A DNA stretch of 43,864 bases, taken from assembly GCA_021800445.1 (NCBI GenBank), contig JAJYYZ010000014.1, forward strand, positions 1-43,864, read 5' to 3'. Source of the DNA: a bacterium. GTDB lineage: Bacteria > Thermotogota > Thermotogae > Mesoaciditogales > Mesoaciditogaceae. The notes under the pieces were generated by a model. It made no database searches and was not told the origin of the DNA. It saw nothing but the letters and a program-made list of their open reading frames with translations. The position numbers and the translations under genes were made by a program. The stretch's first letter is position 1. Every line of letters starts with the position of its first letter. Positions 16,143 to 23,533 of the stretch are shown one piece after another.

Positions 16143-16903
16143 TAGACATACTCGGCGGTGCATTCAGAGACATCCTATTCTACGGACAAGTCCATGCAGA
16201 GGATGTGATCGAAATGCCAGGAGGCACGGGATACAACGTTTTTGCAGGATTACGCGAAATTGGAATAGAATCGGTCTTTCACTGTGCCATCGGAGATGAT
16301 TGGCCTTTTGAAAATCTAAGACATGTAAGAGGAAAGAGTGGTATCTTTGTCTGCAGAAATGAAACAGAGATACTTGCAGTCTACAGAGGAGTTAATTTAG
16401 ATCCGCCGGTCGAAGAGATCAAATCAAAGATTCTCTTTTCAACCTTTGAATGTGGAGGAAGCACATTTGAAAAATACGCGAGAGCGATGAAAAACTCAGG
16501 TGGAATGGTTATCCTCGATCCTTCCCCTGTTTTCGAATGGAAAAAGGAATACGCAGATCTTTGCGATCTTTTGATCCCCAACGAAAATGAATTTGAAAGT
16601 ATCTCTTCTTTAGAATTCAAAAAGGTTTTCCTCAAACTTGGTGAAAATGGCGGTAAATATATCCAAGATACCGTCGAGATATCCAAAAATATCTCTAAAA
16701 AGGGAAAATTCCCTCTTGGATGCGGAGATGCTTTTGATGTTGCCGTCATCTACGGCCTTTTAACTGGAAAAAGTCCGGAAAAAACTTTAGAAATGGCCGT
16801 TGATTTGGGCCAAAGTGTCTCTTTTTTGCGTGGCAGTTCTTCTGCCGTAGTTGAAGCGGTCAAAACCGCGAAAAAGTGTTTCTTCAAAACAACTGAAAAA
16901 TAA
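16139..16903 (+). CDS. PfkB-family carbohydrate/nucleoside kinase
   Basis: A 254-residue, rather short ribokinase-family kinase. MPGGTGYNVFAGLREIGIES matches the first PfkB signature (GG.xxN.A..l..lG) and FPLGCGDAFDVAVIYGLL the second (normally DTxGAGD; here LGCGD, catalytic Asp retained). DLLIPNENEFE is the usual nucleotide-side NxxE motif. Its start overlaps the S-component gene by four bases, which suggests it phosphorylates what that transporter brings in. It ends the sugar operon. The substrate could be ribose-like, a nucleoside or another hexose, and the sequence does not settle it. Confidence 0.83.
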   Translation: MIDILGGAFRDILFYGQVHAEDVIEMPGGTGYNVFAGLREIGIESVFHCAIGDDWPFENLRHVRGKSGIFVCRNETEILAVYRGVNLDPPVEEIKSKILFSTFECGGSTFEKYARAMKNSGGMVILDPSPVFEWKKEYADLCDLLIPNENEFESISSLEFKKVFLKLGENGGKYIQDTVEISKNISKKGKFPLGCGDAFDVAVIYGLLTGKSPEKTLEMAVDLGQSVSFLRGSSSAVVEAVKTAKKCFFKTTEK

Positions 16904-17241
16904 GGAAAATTTTGACTTCCAAGATCGCGTTTTTTAGGGGGGGTAAGATAGGGGTGAGTATGATCATACCCGAGGGTGTCCAAAAGTAAAAATGTGGTGA
17001 TTTTGGAGCGAAATGCTGGAAACAGTTGCTGCGCAAGGGATTGCGTGATCTGAAATTTGGAAAATTGAGAATTTTGCTACAAAAATTTACAATCATTTTA
17101 CCAACAATTCTTCAAATATTATTCTTTATGGATCGTGAATGCAATAAAAGTCGATGATGTAACCATAAAAACGTTTTTTATAAACAAAATATACATATAA
17201 AATCTCATTCAAAAAATTTAATTTTATTTTTTTATAACTTC
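16904..17241. other. Intergenic gap after the sugar operon
   Basis: About 340 bases before the next promoter. It contains a G-run (GGGGGGG near 16937), a small ACCC-GA-GGGT hairpin around 16966-16975 and strongly AT-rich sequence from 17090 onward. Open frames across it have low-complexity, non-protein-like composition. No tRNA fold or strong terminator was seen. Confidence 0.4.
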
Positions 17242-17244
17242 TTG

Positions 17245-17273
17245 TTGACTTTGAAAATCATTTGTGATATAAT
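17245..17273 (+). promoter_or_regulatory. Consensus sigma-A promoter of the secreted repeat protein
   Basis: TTGACT at 17245-17250 and TATAAT at 17268-17273 are separated by 17 bases, a near-perfect housekeeping promoter and the clearest in the window. Transcription would start near 17280, which excludes any coding start upstream and supports ATG 17308. Confidence 0.85.
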
Positions 17274-17307
17274 CTATACCAAAGTAGTCCTATTTAGGAG
17301 GTGTGTC

Positions 17308-18189
17308 ATGAAGAAAGTTATAATTATCATTTCGATGGTTATTTTGTTGGCAGCTTTTGGAATGGCTCAATCTTGGTCGACTAATTCGACTAATACATCA
17401 ACTCACACAAATTCAATTGCAAATACATCCGGTTATACCATAAACATATCTTACAAATCAGGAATTGGACACTACCTTGTCAGTTCAAATGGAATGACGC
17501 TCTACTATTTCACAGAAAATGTCGATGGAAAAACTTTCAACGGATCTTACTTTAATTTCTGGAGTCCGTTTTACGTTTCTCAAATATCTGTGCCTAAAGG
17601 GTTAAATCCAAAAGATTTTTCAGTTGTAACTGGCGGAAACGGAAAGCCTCAGATAGCTTACAAAGGATGGCCTCTTTATTATTACATAGGTGATAGTAAA
17701 CCGGGAGAGACAAACGGTCAGGGTTTTAAAGGATTGTGGTACGTTATGAAACCGGACTATACGGTCATGATAGCCACAAATTCAAAAATAGGAAATTATC
17801 TTGTAAATGCGGATGGAATGGCGCTCTACTACCTTCAAGGAGAAACGATAAATGACCTGAAATGTAACGGGATGTGCCTTTCTTTCTGGCCGGCTTTCAA
17901 CGTGTCGGAAATCGTGGTACCGTCAGGTTTAAAGGCTTCTTATTTTAAAATTTTTACAGGAGTGAACGGGAAAAGTCAGATGTCTTACGACGGATTGCCG
18001 CTCCATTACTTTATAAGAGATGCAAAGCGCGGAGATATAACGGGAAATAACCTTAGAGATCCTTTCGGATTATGGCATGCGGTGCTTTTAAATTCACAAG
18101 TTTCTGCTCAACAGAGCACTACTTCTAACAACACCAACACATCTTCTCAAACCAATACATCGGTTCCTTCTTATAACAGCGGTTACTGA
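17308..18189 (+). CDS. Secreted protein with two PF03640 (COG4315-type) repeats
   Basis: About 293 residues. A signal peptide (MKKVIIIISMVILLAAFGMA) has no lipobox cysteine, so it is secreted or periplasmic rather than a lipoprotein. Two repeats of the family of unknown function PF03640 follow: GHYLVSSNGMTLYYFTEN through GLWYVM, and GNYLVNADGMALYYLQGE through GLWHAV. In the second repeat the family's CxGxCxxxWP motif is kept (CNGMCLSFWP); in the first both cysteines are gone (NGSYFNFWSP). The tail is a low-complexity Asn/Thr/Ser/Gln stretch, perhaps a cell-envelope linker. ATG 17308 has AGGAGGT 10 bases upstream and follows the promoter; GTG/TTG codons upstream are rejected. It is monocistronic, ended by the hairpin at 18216. 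Confidence 0.85.
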   Translation: MKKVIIIISMVILLAAFGMAQSWSTNSTNTSTHTNSIANTSGYTINISYKSGIGHYLVSSNGMTLYYFTENVDGKTFNGSYFNFWSPFYVSQISVPKGLNPKDFSVVTGGNGKPQIAYKGWPLYYYIGDSKPGETNGQGFKGLWYVMKPDYTVMIATNSKIGNYLVNADGMALYYLQGETINDLKCNGMCLSFWPAFNVSEIVVPSGLKASYFKIFTGVNGKSQMSYDGLPLHYFIRDAKRGDITGNNLRDPFGLWHAVLLNSQVSAQQSTTSNNTNTSSQTNTSVPSYNSGY

Positions 18190-18215
18190 TAAACTAATTT
18201 GTCATAGTTTGTTCG

Positions 18216-18249
18216 ATGAGCAAATCTTCTAATTCGAGGATTTGCTCAT
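18216..18249. terminator. Bidirectional terminator hairpin
   Basis: ATGAGCAAATC (18216-18226) pairs perfectly with GATTTGCTCAT (18239-18249), an 11-bp stem with a 12-base loop, between the convergent genes at 17308 and 18249. The right arm touches the stop codon of the minus-strand gene. T-rich sequence follows on the plus side. Confidence 0.7.
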
Positions 18250-18677
18250 TATTTTGGAAACGGAAAGATCATCAATGGTAAGAACGGAAGATGGGACACA
18301 ACAAGTAAAATTATAAAGGCCGAGAACATGTACCAAGTCATGCTCAATTTCCTAAAAACATTCTTTAATTTAACCGGTGCTTTTGTAAATCTTATCGTTA
18401 TCCCGCAAAAGACAAGCCATGCTTCGAAAGCAACCAAAGTCCAGTTGACATAATTTGCAAGCGATTCGAAAAACAAAAGATGGAGTGAGACAGCGGTAAA
18501 CGCAGACATGTTTCCAACGTAATGTATGTAATGCCATGCACTTTCCATTTTTCTTAGCCATTTGAATTTTCTCTTTCCAAAGAAAATTTTTGCCAGCAAA
18601 TTAATAGTTACGTAAAGATTGGCAATCAAAAACAAAGAAGCCGCAACTAGTCCCCAGGATAAGCCAATCAAAACCAT
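18249..18677 (-). CDS. Four-helix membrane protein, possibly haem-b binding
   Basis: A 142-residue protein with four hydrophobic segments (about 3-30, 48-70, 78-95 and 112-132). The second contains WHYIHYVGNMSAFTAVSLHL: two His residues 14 apart in one helix, plus His at the first and last helix ends, a spacing used by cytochrome-b-like and ferric-reductase-like membrane proteins. I infer a possible haem role; the family is not recognised. It is convergent with the PF03640 protein and has its own promoter region: TATAAT (minus) at 18711-18716 and AAAGGA about ten bases before ATG. Confidence 0.6.
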   Translation of the reverse strand: MVLIGLSWGLVAASLFLIANLYVTINLLAKIFFGKRKFKWLRKMESAWHYIHYVGNMSAFTAVSLHLLFFESLANYVNWTLVAFEAWLVFCGITIRFTKAPVKLKNVFRKLSMTWYMFSAFIILLVVSHLPFLPLMIFPFPK

Positions 18678-19048
18678 AGAATGTAAATCCTTTCATGATA
18701 TTTTTCGTATATTATACTACTAAATTCTGTTTAAAAGTGAAATACACCGAGAGAAATGCCTTCTTTTATGATCCTTGTCACGACTCATGACTTTTAAAGT
18801 TAATCCCAAAATTGAAATTGGTAGTTTAAACGATTAAAAATTAGAAAACATGAGTAAAACAGAGGAAAACAAGATTAATTGAGTAATAACATCTATTATC
18901 ATAGATAATTACCGAATATCGTGTTTTTAGTGTCAGACATGTTGTGGTATTATCTTTATGTAAATGTTTTCATAATGATAACAGTTCCATTTCGTACGTT
19001 TCATGGTTAAGAGGTAAGGAAAGCAATTTTAAGTGGAGGTGACATAGT
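18678..19048. promoter_or_regulatory. Divergent intergenic region with palindromic operator
   Basis: 370 bases between divergent genes. It contains the minus-strand -10 at 18711-18716, a partial copy of the interspersed repeat (18712-18755), the palindrome at 18965-18983 and GGAGGTGA before GTG 19049. A TATTAT just before the palindrome could be the plus-strand -10. No gene is seen. Confidence 0.5.
18965..18983. promoter_or_regulatory. Probable operator palindrome upstream of the binding-protein gene
   Basis: TGTTTTCAT-A-ATGATAACA is an inverted repeat with a single mismatch between 9-base arms, centred at 18974, a short distance downstream of a possible -10 (TATTAT) and about 75 bases before the start codon. 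The shape suits a dimeric helix-turn-helix repressor of the LacI or GntR type controlling oligosaccharide uptake. The regulator is not in the window. Confidence 0.55.
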
Positions 19049-20779
19049 GTGAAACAATTAAGTAGGAATTTGTTCATCGTTTTTACACTTATAACTTTGC
19101 TTGGATTAACGATCTTCGCCTCGGCAACTTACTCTATTGTGCAAGAATACGGACCTGGCATAGTTAATTGGGGAACCAACGTTAAGTATGGAGGCGTTCT
19201 TAAAGAAGTAATGCCATGGGGACCCCAAACTTTGAATTTCAATCCTTTCGTACCAACCAATCTTCCGACACATGCCATATACGAGCCACTCTTTTACGTT
19301 AACATGCTGAATGGCGACACGACAAATTTGTTAGGCACTTCTTACAAATTCGAAGATAACAATCTTAAACTCGTCATAACAACAAGAAGTGGTGTTAAAT
19401 GGTCAGACGGTACGCCTTTCACCGCACAAGATGTTGCTTTCACATTTAACTACATAAAAAAATATCCTGCAATAGATGGCTATGGCATATGGTCTAACAT
19501 ATCAAATGTCCAAAGTGTTGAAGCGAGCGGTACTAACACGGTCGTTTTCACATTCTCAAAGCCAAACGTTGCTTTATTTCCGTTCATAGCAAGTCAGCCG
19601 ATAGTGCCGGAGCACATATGGTCAAATATCAAAGACCCGTCTACTTACACGAATCCAAACCCAGTCGGAACCGGACCATTTTTACTCAAGAGTTTTTCAC
19701 CGGATAAGGTTGTACTTGTTAAAAACTCGAATTACTGGATGACGGGTAGACCTTACATTGACGAAGTGGATGTCTCATATGTGGTATCAAATACGACGGC
19801 TTACCTTTACATGTTAAAGCACGAAGCTGATTGGTCTTTCCTTTTTGCTCCGGATCCCGTAAAAACTTTTGTTGAAAAAGATCCCTCAGTTAACAGTATA
19901 TGGTGGCCTACTTACAGTGTAAACGGAATGGTTTTGAATACACAGAAATATCCTCTTGATAACTCGATCTTTAGAAGAGCCATTTCAATAGCAATAAACA
20001 AGAACGAACTCGAAAAGGAAGTCTATTTTGGAACAGGCGGTTATGATCCAAATCAGGCAGGATTGATACCCACTCAATACAGTTGGATGGATCCGTCTCT
20101 TGAGGCGACGAACAATTATCTAAACACTTATAATCCTCAAGAAGCCCAAAAATTACTTGCTTCGATAGGATTCGTTAAAAATTCTTCCGGCCAACTTGTA
20201 GGTCCGAATGGTAAAGTGGTGCCAACTCTTAATCTTGTTGTGTGTGCAGGTTGTACTGACTTTGTTTCAATGGCTGGAATAATTTCTCAAGATCTCAAGG
20301 CAATCGGAATAAGCACTAGTGTAAGCCAACAGGCCGGCGGCACATATATGGGCAGTATAACAACTGGGACATATGACATGGTAATATACTGGGGAATCGG
20401 CGGAGGCCCGACTCCATATTACGAATATTACACCAACTTAAATCCAGCCTTTTCGGCTTCCAAACTTGGTGAACCTGTGATTTCAGATATTTCTCGATAC
20501 ACAAATCCAATCATAACAGAGGCTTTGAAAGAATATGCCGGTACGACAGATTTGACAGTTCAAAAACAAGCCATATACAAAATTGAACGTGTGTTTCTTG
20601 ATGAGATGCCGTATATATCCTTGACCAACAGAACTAATTTCAACATATACAACGAATCGATGATAACCGGCTTCCCATCTAACACATATCCGTATTCCGC
20701 AGGTGGCAGCCCTGGTGCCGCGATAGGCCTTGGCAGTTCGGACCTTTTGATGGCACTCTTGAACGTACATTTGAAGTAA
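19049..20779 (+). CDS. ABC transporter family-5 substrate-binding protein (peptide/oligosaccharide type)
   Basis: 576 residues with a signal peptide (MKQLSRNLFIVFTLITLLGL, then FASA). SBP_bac_5 hallmarks: KYGGVLKEVMPWGPQTLNFNP, VKWSDGTPFTAQDVAFTFNY, PVGTGPFLLKSF and FRRAISIAINKNELEKEVYFG. In Thermotoga many family-5 binding proteins bind gluco- or manno-oligosaccharides rather than peptides, and the neighbouring alpha-glucosidase favours a sugar ligand here. No permease or ATPase genes accompany it, so it must work with a transporter encoded elsewhere. The GTG start has GGAGGTGA upstream. It ends at a strong hairpin (20794) and is preceded by a palindromic operator. Confidence 0.88.
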   Translation: MKQLSRNLFIVFTLITLLGLTIFASATYSIVQEYGPGIVNWGTNVKYGGVLKEVMPWGPQTLNFNPFVPTNLPTHAIYEPLFYVNMLNGDTTNLLGTSYKFEDNNLKLVITTRSGVKWSDGTPFTAQDVAFTFNYIKKYPAIDGYGIWSNISNVQSVEASGTNTVVFTFSKPNVALFPFIASQPIVPEHIWSNIKDPSTYTNPNPVGTGPFLLKSFSPDKVVLVKNSNYWMTGRPYIDEVDVSYVVSNTTAYLYMLKHEADWSFLFAPDPVKTFVEKDPSVNSIWWPTYSVNGMVLNTQKYPLDNSIFRRAISIAINKNELEKEVYFGTGGYDPNQAGLIPTQYSWMDPSLEATNNYLNTYNPQEAQKLLASIGFVKNSSGQLVGPNGKVVPTLNLVVCAGCTDFVSMAGIISQDLKAIGISTSVSQQAGGTYMGSITTGTYDMVIYWGIGGGPTPYYEYYTNLNPAFSASKLGEPVISDISRYTNPIITEALKEYAGTTDLTVQKQAIYKIERVFLDEMPYISLTNRTNFNIYNESMITGFPSNTYPYSAGGSPGAAIGLGSSDLLMALLNVHLK

Positions 20780-20793
20780 AACTGTATTTTTGA

Positions 20794-20825
20794 CGATCAC
20801 CGGCAATTTACCGGTGATCGTTTTT
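20794..20825. terminator. Rho-independent terminator shared by convergent genes
   Basis: CGATCACCGG (20794-20803), loop CAATTTA, CCGGTGATCG (20811-20820), then TTTTT. A ten-pair perfect stem with a T-run makes it a strong plus-strand terminator. The minus-strand alpha-glucosidase stop codon (20808-20810) lies in the loop, so its last codons form one arm of the stem. AAAAA on the left gives a matching U-run context for the minus strand. Confidence 0.9.
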
Positions 20826-22424
20826 AATTATCATAGATTCGAAAGGTCTAATTTCAAACTGTTCTCCATATTTGTCACTTCTCGCGTAATTGCTTAAGAT
20901 AATTTGCCCTTTTAAATTTTTGTCGAGTACTTTGATTTTATCGGAAAAATTCAGAATTACCGTGATAGCATAATCACTTTCCCTTTTGTAAGCCAAAATG
21001 TCATCATCTATGTTTAAAAATTGCATCGTTCCTGATTTAAGAGGTTCATGTGTTTTCCGTTCATGGATCAATTTTTTGTAAAAATGCAAGATTGAATTGG
21101 GATCTTCCATTTCTGCTTTAACATTTATCTCTGATTTATTTTCGTTGATCGGTAACCACGGCTCGACATTTGAGAAACCAGCGTATTTCGATGAATCCCA
21201 TTGCATAGGCGTTCTTGACGGATCGCGCCCGGGTTTCGGCCATAGGCTTTTCCCCCATGGATCCATTATTTTATCCCGAGGTATGTAAGTGTCTTCCATT
21301 CCTATTTCTTCTCCATAGTAAATGAAAGGAGTTCCTCTCAAAGTTAAAAGCATCGTCGCGAAGAGTTTTGATATCTTTTTTTTATATTCGATATCGACAT
21401 TCATCCCATCTGTCATACGGCTTAAAATCCTTCTGTTGTCATGATTGCCGGTAACATAACTTGGCCATGCTCTCGATCCAAAAAAATAATCAAGAGTGCT
21501 CACAAGATTTCTTAGGTTAGAAGCATTGAAAGATAAGTTTTCAAGAAAATCTATGTTGAATGCGATGTTAAATCTGCCAGGAATTGTGAACATCAAATAA
21601 AGGTATAATCCCATATCGGAAGATATTTCTCCAATACTTGCCCTGTCCTGATAGGAATCCATGAATTTTCTTATCTTTTCAATTTCGATAAGAGTTTCAG
21701 GTCGTGCCGTAAATGGATCCCAGTAACAATTATCTCTGGAACTTTCAAACAAGCTCTTCTTTATTTGAGGTCCCTTTATCAGATCTCTTTCGAGGTTCTT
21801 ATAGAAATGCGATGCGGCATCGAAACGGAATCCGTCAACTCCCAAATCAAGCCAAAAGCGCATAGAATCGTAAACAGCTTTTCTTACATTTTCATTTTGC
21901 CAATTTAAATCCGGTTGTTCCTTAGCAAAAAGGTGAAGATAGTATTGTTTTCTGTTTTCATCCCACGTCCAAGCACTTTCCTCTTTTTCACCTGAGAATA
22001 ACGATATCCAGTTGGTCGGTGGGTTTCCGTCTGGTTTTGGATCTTTCCATATATACCAATCTGATTTTGGATTATTCCTTGAACTTTTTGATTCGATAAA
22101 CCAGGGATGTTGATCAGACGTATGGTTGTAAACCTGATCTATAACAATACGTATGTGCTTTTTATGAGCATTTTCCAACAAATCTTTAAAATCTTCTATA
22201 TCCCCAAAAATCGGATCAACGGCATCGTAATCACTTATATCGTAACCAAAGTCGACCATTGGTGATTTGAAAAATGGGCAAATCCATAAAGCATCTATTC
22301 CCAGCCAGTTGAAATAATCAAGTTTCTCTTTTATGCCGTTAAGATCTCCAACGCCATCTGAATTGGAATCCTTGAAACTTCTTGGATATATCTGATAGAA
22401 GACTCCTTCTTTCCACCATTCCAT
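20808..22424 (-). CDS. GH13 alpha-glucosidase (oligo-1,6-glucosidase-like)
   Basis: About 538 residues, cytoplasmic. EWWKEGVFYQIYPRSFKDSN and DGVGDLNGIKEKLDYFNWLG are the classic start of GH13 oligosaccharide glucosidases. Catalytic elements: VIDQVYNHTSDQHPWF (region I), DGFRFDAASHF (nucleophile Asp), SIGEISSD (acid/base Glu) and VTGNHDN (transition-state Asp). It would hydrolyse maltose- or isomaltose-type oligosaccharides. Start: the ORF can begin at ATG 22433, but GGGAG abuts that codon; the second ATG (22424) has correct spacing and gives the usual EWWKEG beginning. It lies downstream of cydB on the same strand with an IS605-end hairpin between them. The convergent binding protein may supply its substrate. 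Confidence 0.9.
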   Translation of the reverse strand: MEWWKEGVFYQIYPRSFKDSNSDGVGDLNGIKEKLDYFNWLGIDALWICPFFKSPMVDFGYDISDYDAVDPIFGDIEDFKDLLENAHKKHIRIVIDQVYNHTSDQHPWFIESKSSRNNPKSDWYIWKDPKPDGNPPTNWISLFSGEKEESAWTWDENRKQYYLHLFAKEQPDLNWQNENVRKAVYDSMRFWLDLGVDGFRFDAASHFYKNLERDLIKGPQIKKSLFESSRDNCYWDPFTARPETLIEIEKIRKFMDSYQDRASIGEISSDMGLYLYLMFTIPGRFNIAFNIDFLENLSFNASNLRNLVSTLDYFFGSRAWPSYVTGNHDNRRILSRMTDGMNVDIEYKKKISKLFATMLLTLRGTPFIYYGEEIGMEDTYIPRDKIMDPWGKSLWPKPGRDPSRTPMQWDSSKYAGFSNVEPWLPINENKSEINVKAEMEDPNSILHFYKKLIHERKTHEPLKSGTMQFLNIDDDILAYKRESDYAITVILNFSDKIKVLDKNLKGQIILSNYARSDKYGEQFEIRPFESMIIKNDHR

Positions 22425-22433
22425 CTTATTCAT

Positions 22434-22500
22434 CTCCCGTTAGTGACATGCTCCCACCACTTATAGAAGTGGGAGAATTCTTGCTTAAAAAAACGTTAAC
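22434..22500 (-). mobile_element. Solo IS605-type right end (TnpB 3' scar) between cydB and the alpha-glucosidase gene
   Basis: The sequence TGACATGCTCCCACCACTTA and the bases following it match the right end of the TnpB element at 43.69 kb almost base for base. On the minus strand CTCCCACTT-CTAT-AAGTGGGAG forms a nine-pair perfect hairpin. The upstream part still translates as VFLSKNSP, like the VLLSEKPS ending of TnpB. No tnpB body or left end remains. It now lies in the leader of the alpha-glucosidase and could weaken read-through from cydAB or mask the start. Confidence 0.7.
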
Positions 22501-22525
22501 ATCGCCGTTCATCATTGACTATTTG

Positions 22526-23533
22526 TCATTCACCGTATTTCCCAGTTTTGCTTACTTTACCCCTAAAATACTTCTTTATGTACATGTTATAGGCTATTAT
22601 AATTGGAATGAAAATTCCTATACCGATCAACATGGCTATCAAACTTTCGTTTGGCGAGACTACATCGACAGCCTTTATGTTCGGTGGTACGATGTATGGG
22701 AAGATCTCAACAACTCCGGCGATGAAGATATCAACAACTAACACTAATGTCCAAAAGTATGGTAACTTATCATTTTTCTTTTTGTATGCATTTAAAATTA
22801 CCATGACAATTGAAAAAGCGGCAAACAGATACAAAGCCGTCAGGATATATTCGTCAGGTCTTGAAAACCAAAATTTCATCTCCGGAAGGTTTAAAAAGTG
22901 CAGAGAAATTAAAGCCACAACGGTTAGTATCGTTGAGAGTATTGCAGATACAATCGTTCTCGAATAATTCTTGCGCTGAATTTGACCATCCGTTTTCATT
23001 GCCACGTAAGCGGCACCCATCATCATGTAACCAAACAAAAATCCAAATGACAGAACAAATGAAATGGGTGTCAAAAAGTCCCATGGACTTCCGGCAAAAC
23101 CATTTGGTCCTATTTTTATTCCACCAAAAAGTCCTCCAACGGCAAAACCCTGGCCAAATATAGCCGCAAGACTGCCCGTCCCGAAGAGTGCATCCCAAAG
23201 TTTCTTGTTTTTCGAATGATCTCTTACTTCTATGGCAACCGCCCTGAAAATGAGTCCAAAGATGAGGATCATTATCGGAATGTACAAAGCATTCGCACCT
23301 ATCGCGTAAACCGCCGGAAAGGCTCCAAATAGAATGCCTCCCGCCATGACGAGCCACGTTTCGTTCGCGTCCCAAAACGGGCCAATCAGCGTGATCTCGG
23401 TTGAGATACGATTTTCATCTTTGTCAAACAGAGCCCATACACCCATACCGAGATCCATTCCGTCCAATATCGCATAAAGCCCGAGTTCAAAGGCAAGAAT
23501 TAAAAACCACAGATTTGCAAGGAATTCATGCAT
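22526..23533 (-). CDS. cydB: Cytochrome bd oxidase subunit II
   Basis: A 335-residue, eight- or nine-helix membrane protein. WFLILAFELGLYAILDGMDL and GMGVWALF, then IGPFWDANETWLVMAGGILF, AFPAVYAIGANALYIPIMIL and GFAVGGLFGGI are standard CydB segments. It pairs with CydA to form a quinol:O2 oxidoreductase in the cytoplasmic membrane, used for respiration or oxygen removal. It overlaps the end of cydA by eight bases, with GGAGGCGAAG just upstream in cydA. No cydX-like or cydDC genes are visible nearby; maturation factors must be elsewhere. Confidence 0.94.
   Translation of the reverse strand: MHEFLANLWFLILAFELGLYAILDGMDLGMGVWALFDKDENRISTEITLIGPFWDANETWLVMAGGILFGAFPAVYAIGANALYIPIMILIFGLIFRAVAIEVRDHSKNKKLWDALFGTGSLAAIFGQGFAVGGLFGGIKIGPNGFAGSPWDFLTPISFVLSFGFLFGYMMMGAAYVAMKTDGQIQRKNYSRTIVSAILSTILTVVALISLHFLNLPEMKFWFSRPDEYILTALYLFAAFSIVMVILNAYKKKNDKLPYFWTLVLVVDIFIAGVVEIFPYIVPPNIKAVDVVSPNESLIAMLIGIGIFIPIIIAYNMYIKKYFRGKVSKTGKYGE

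Noticed and set aside
16884-17096. 70-codon minus-strand frame in the gap after the sugar operon
   Set aside because: Partly overlaps the PfkB end, lacks a ribosome site and has a low-complexity Phe/Ile/Pro composition; listed only as intergenic.
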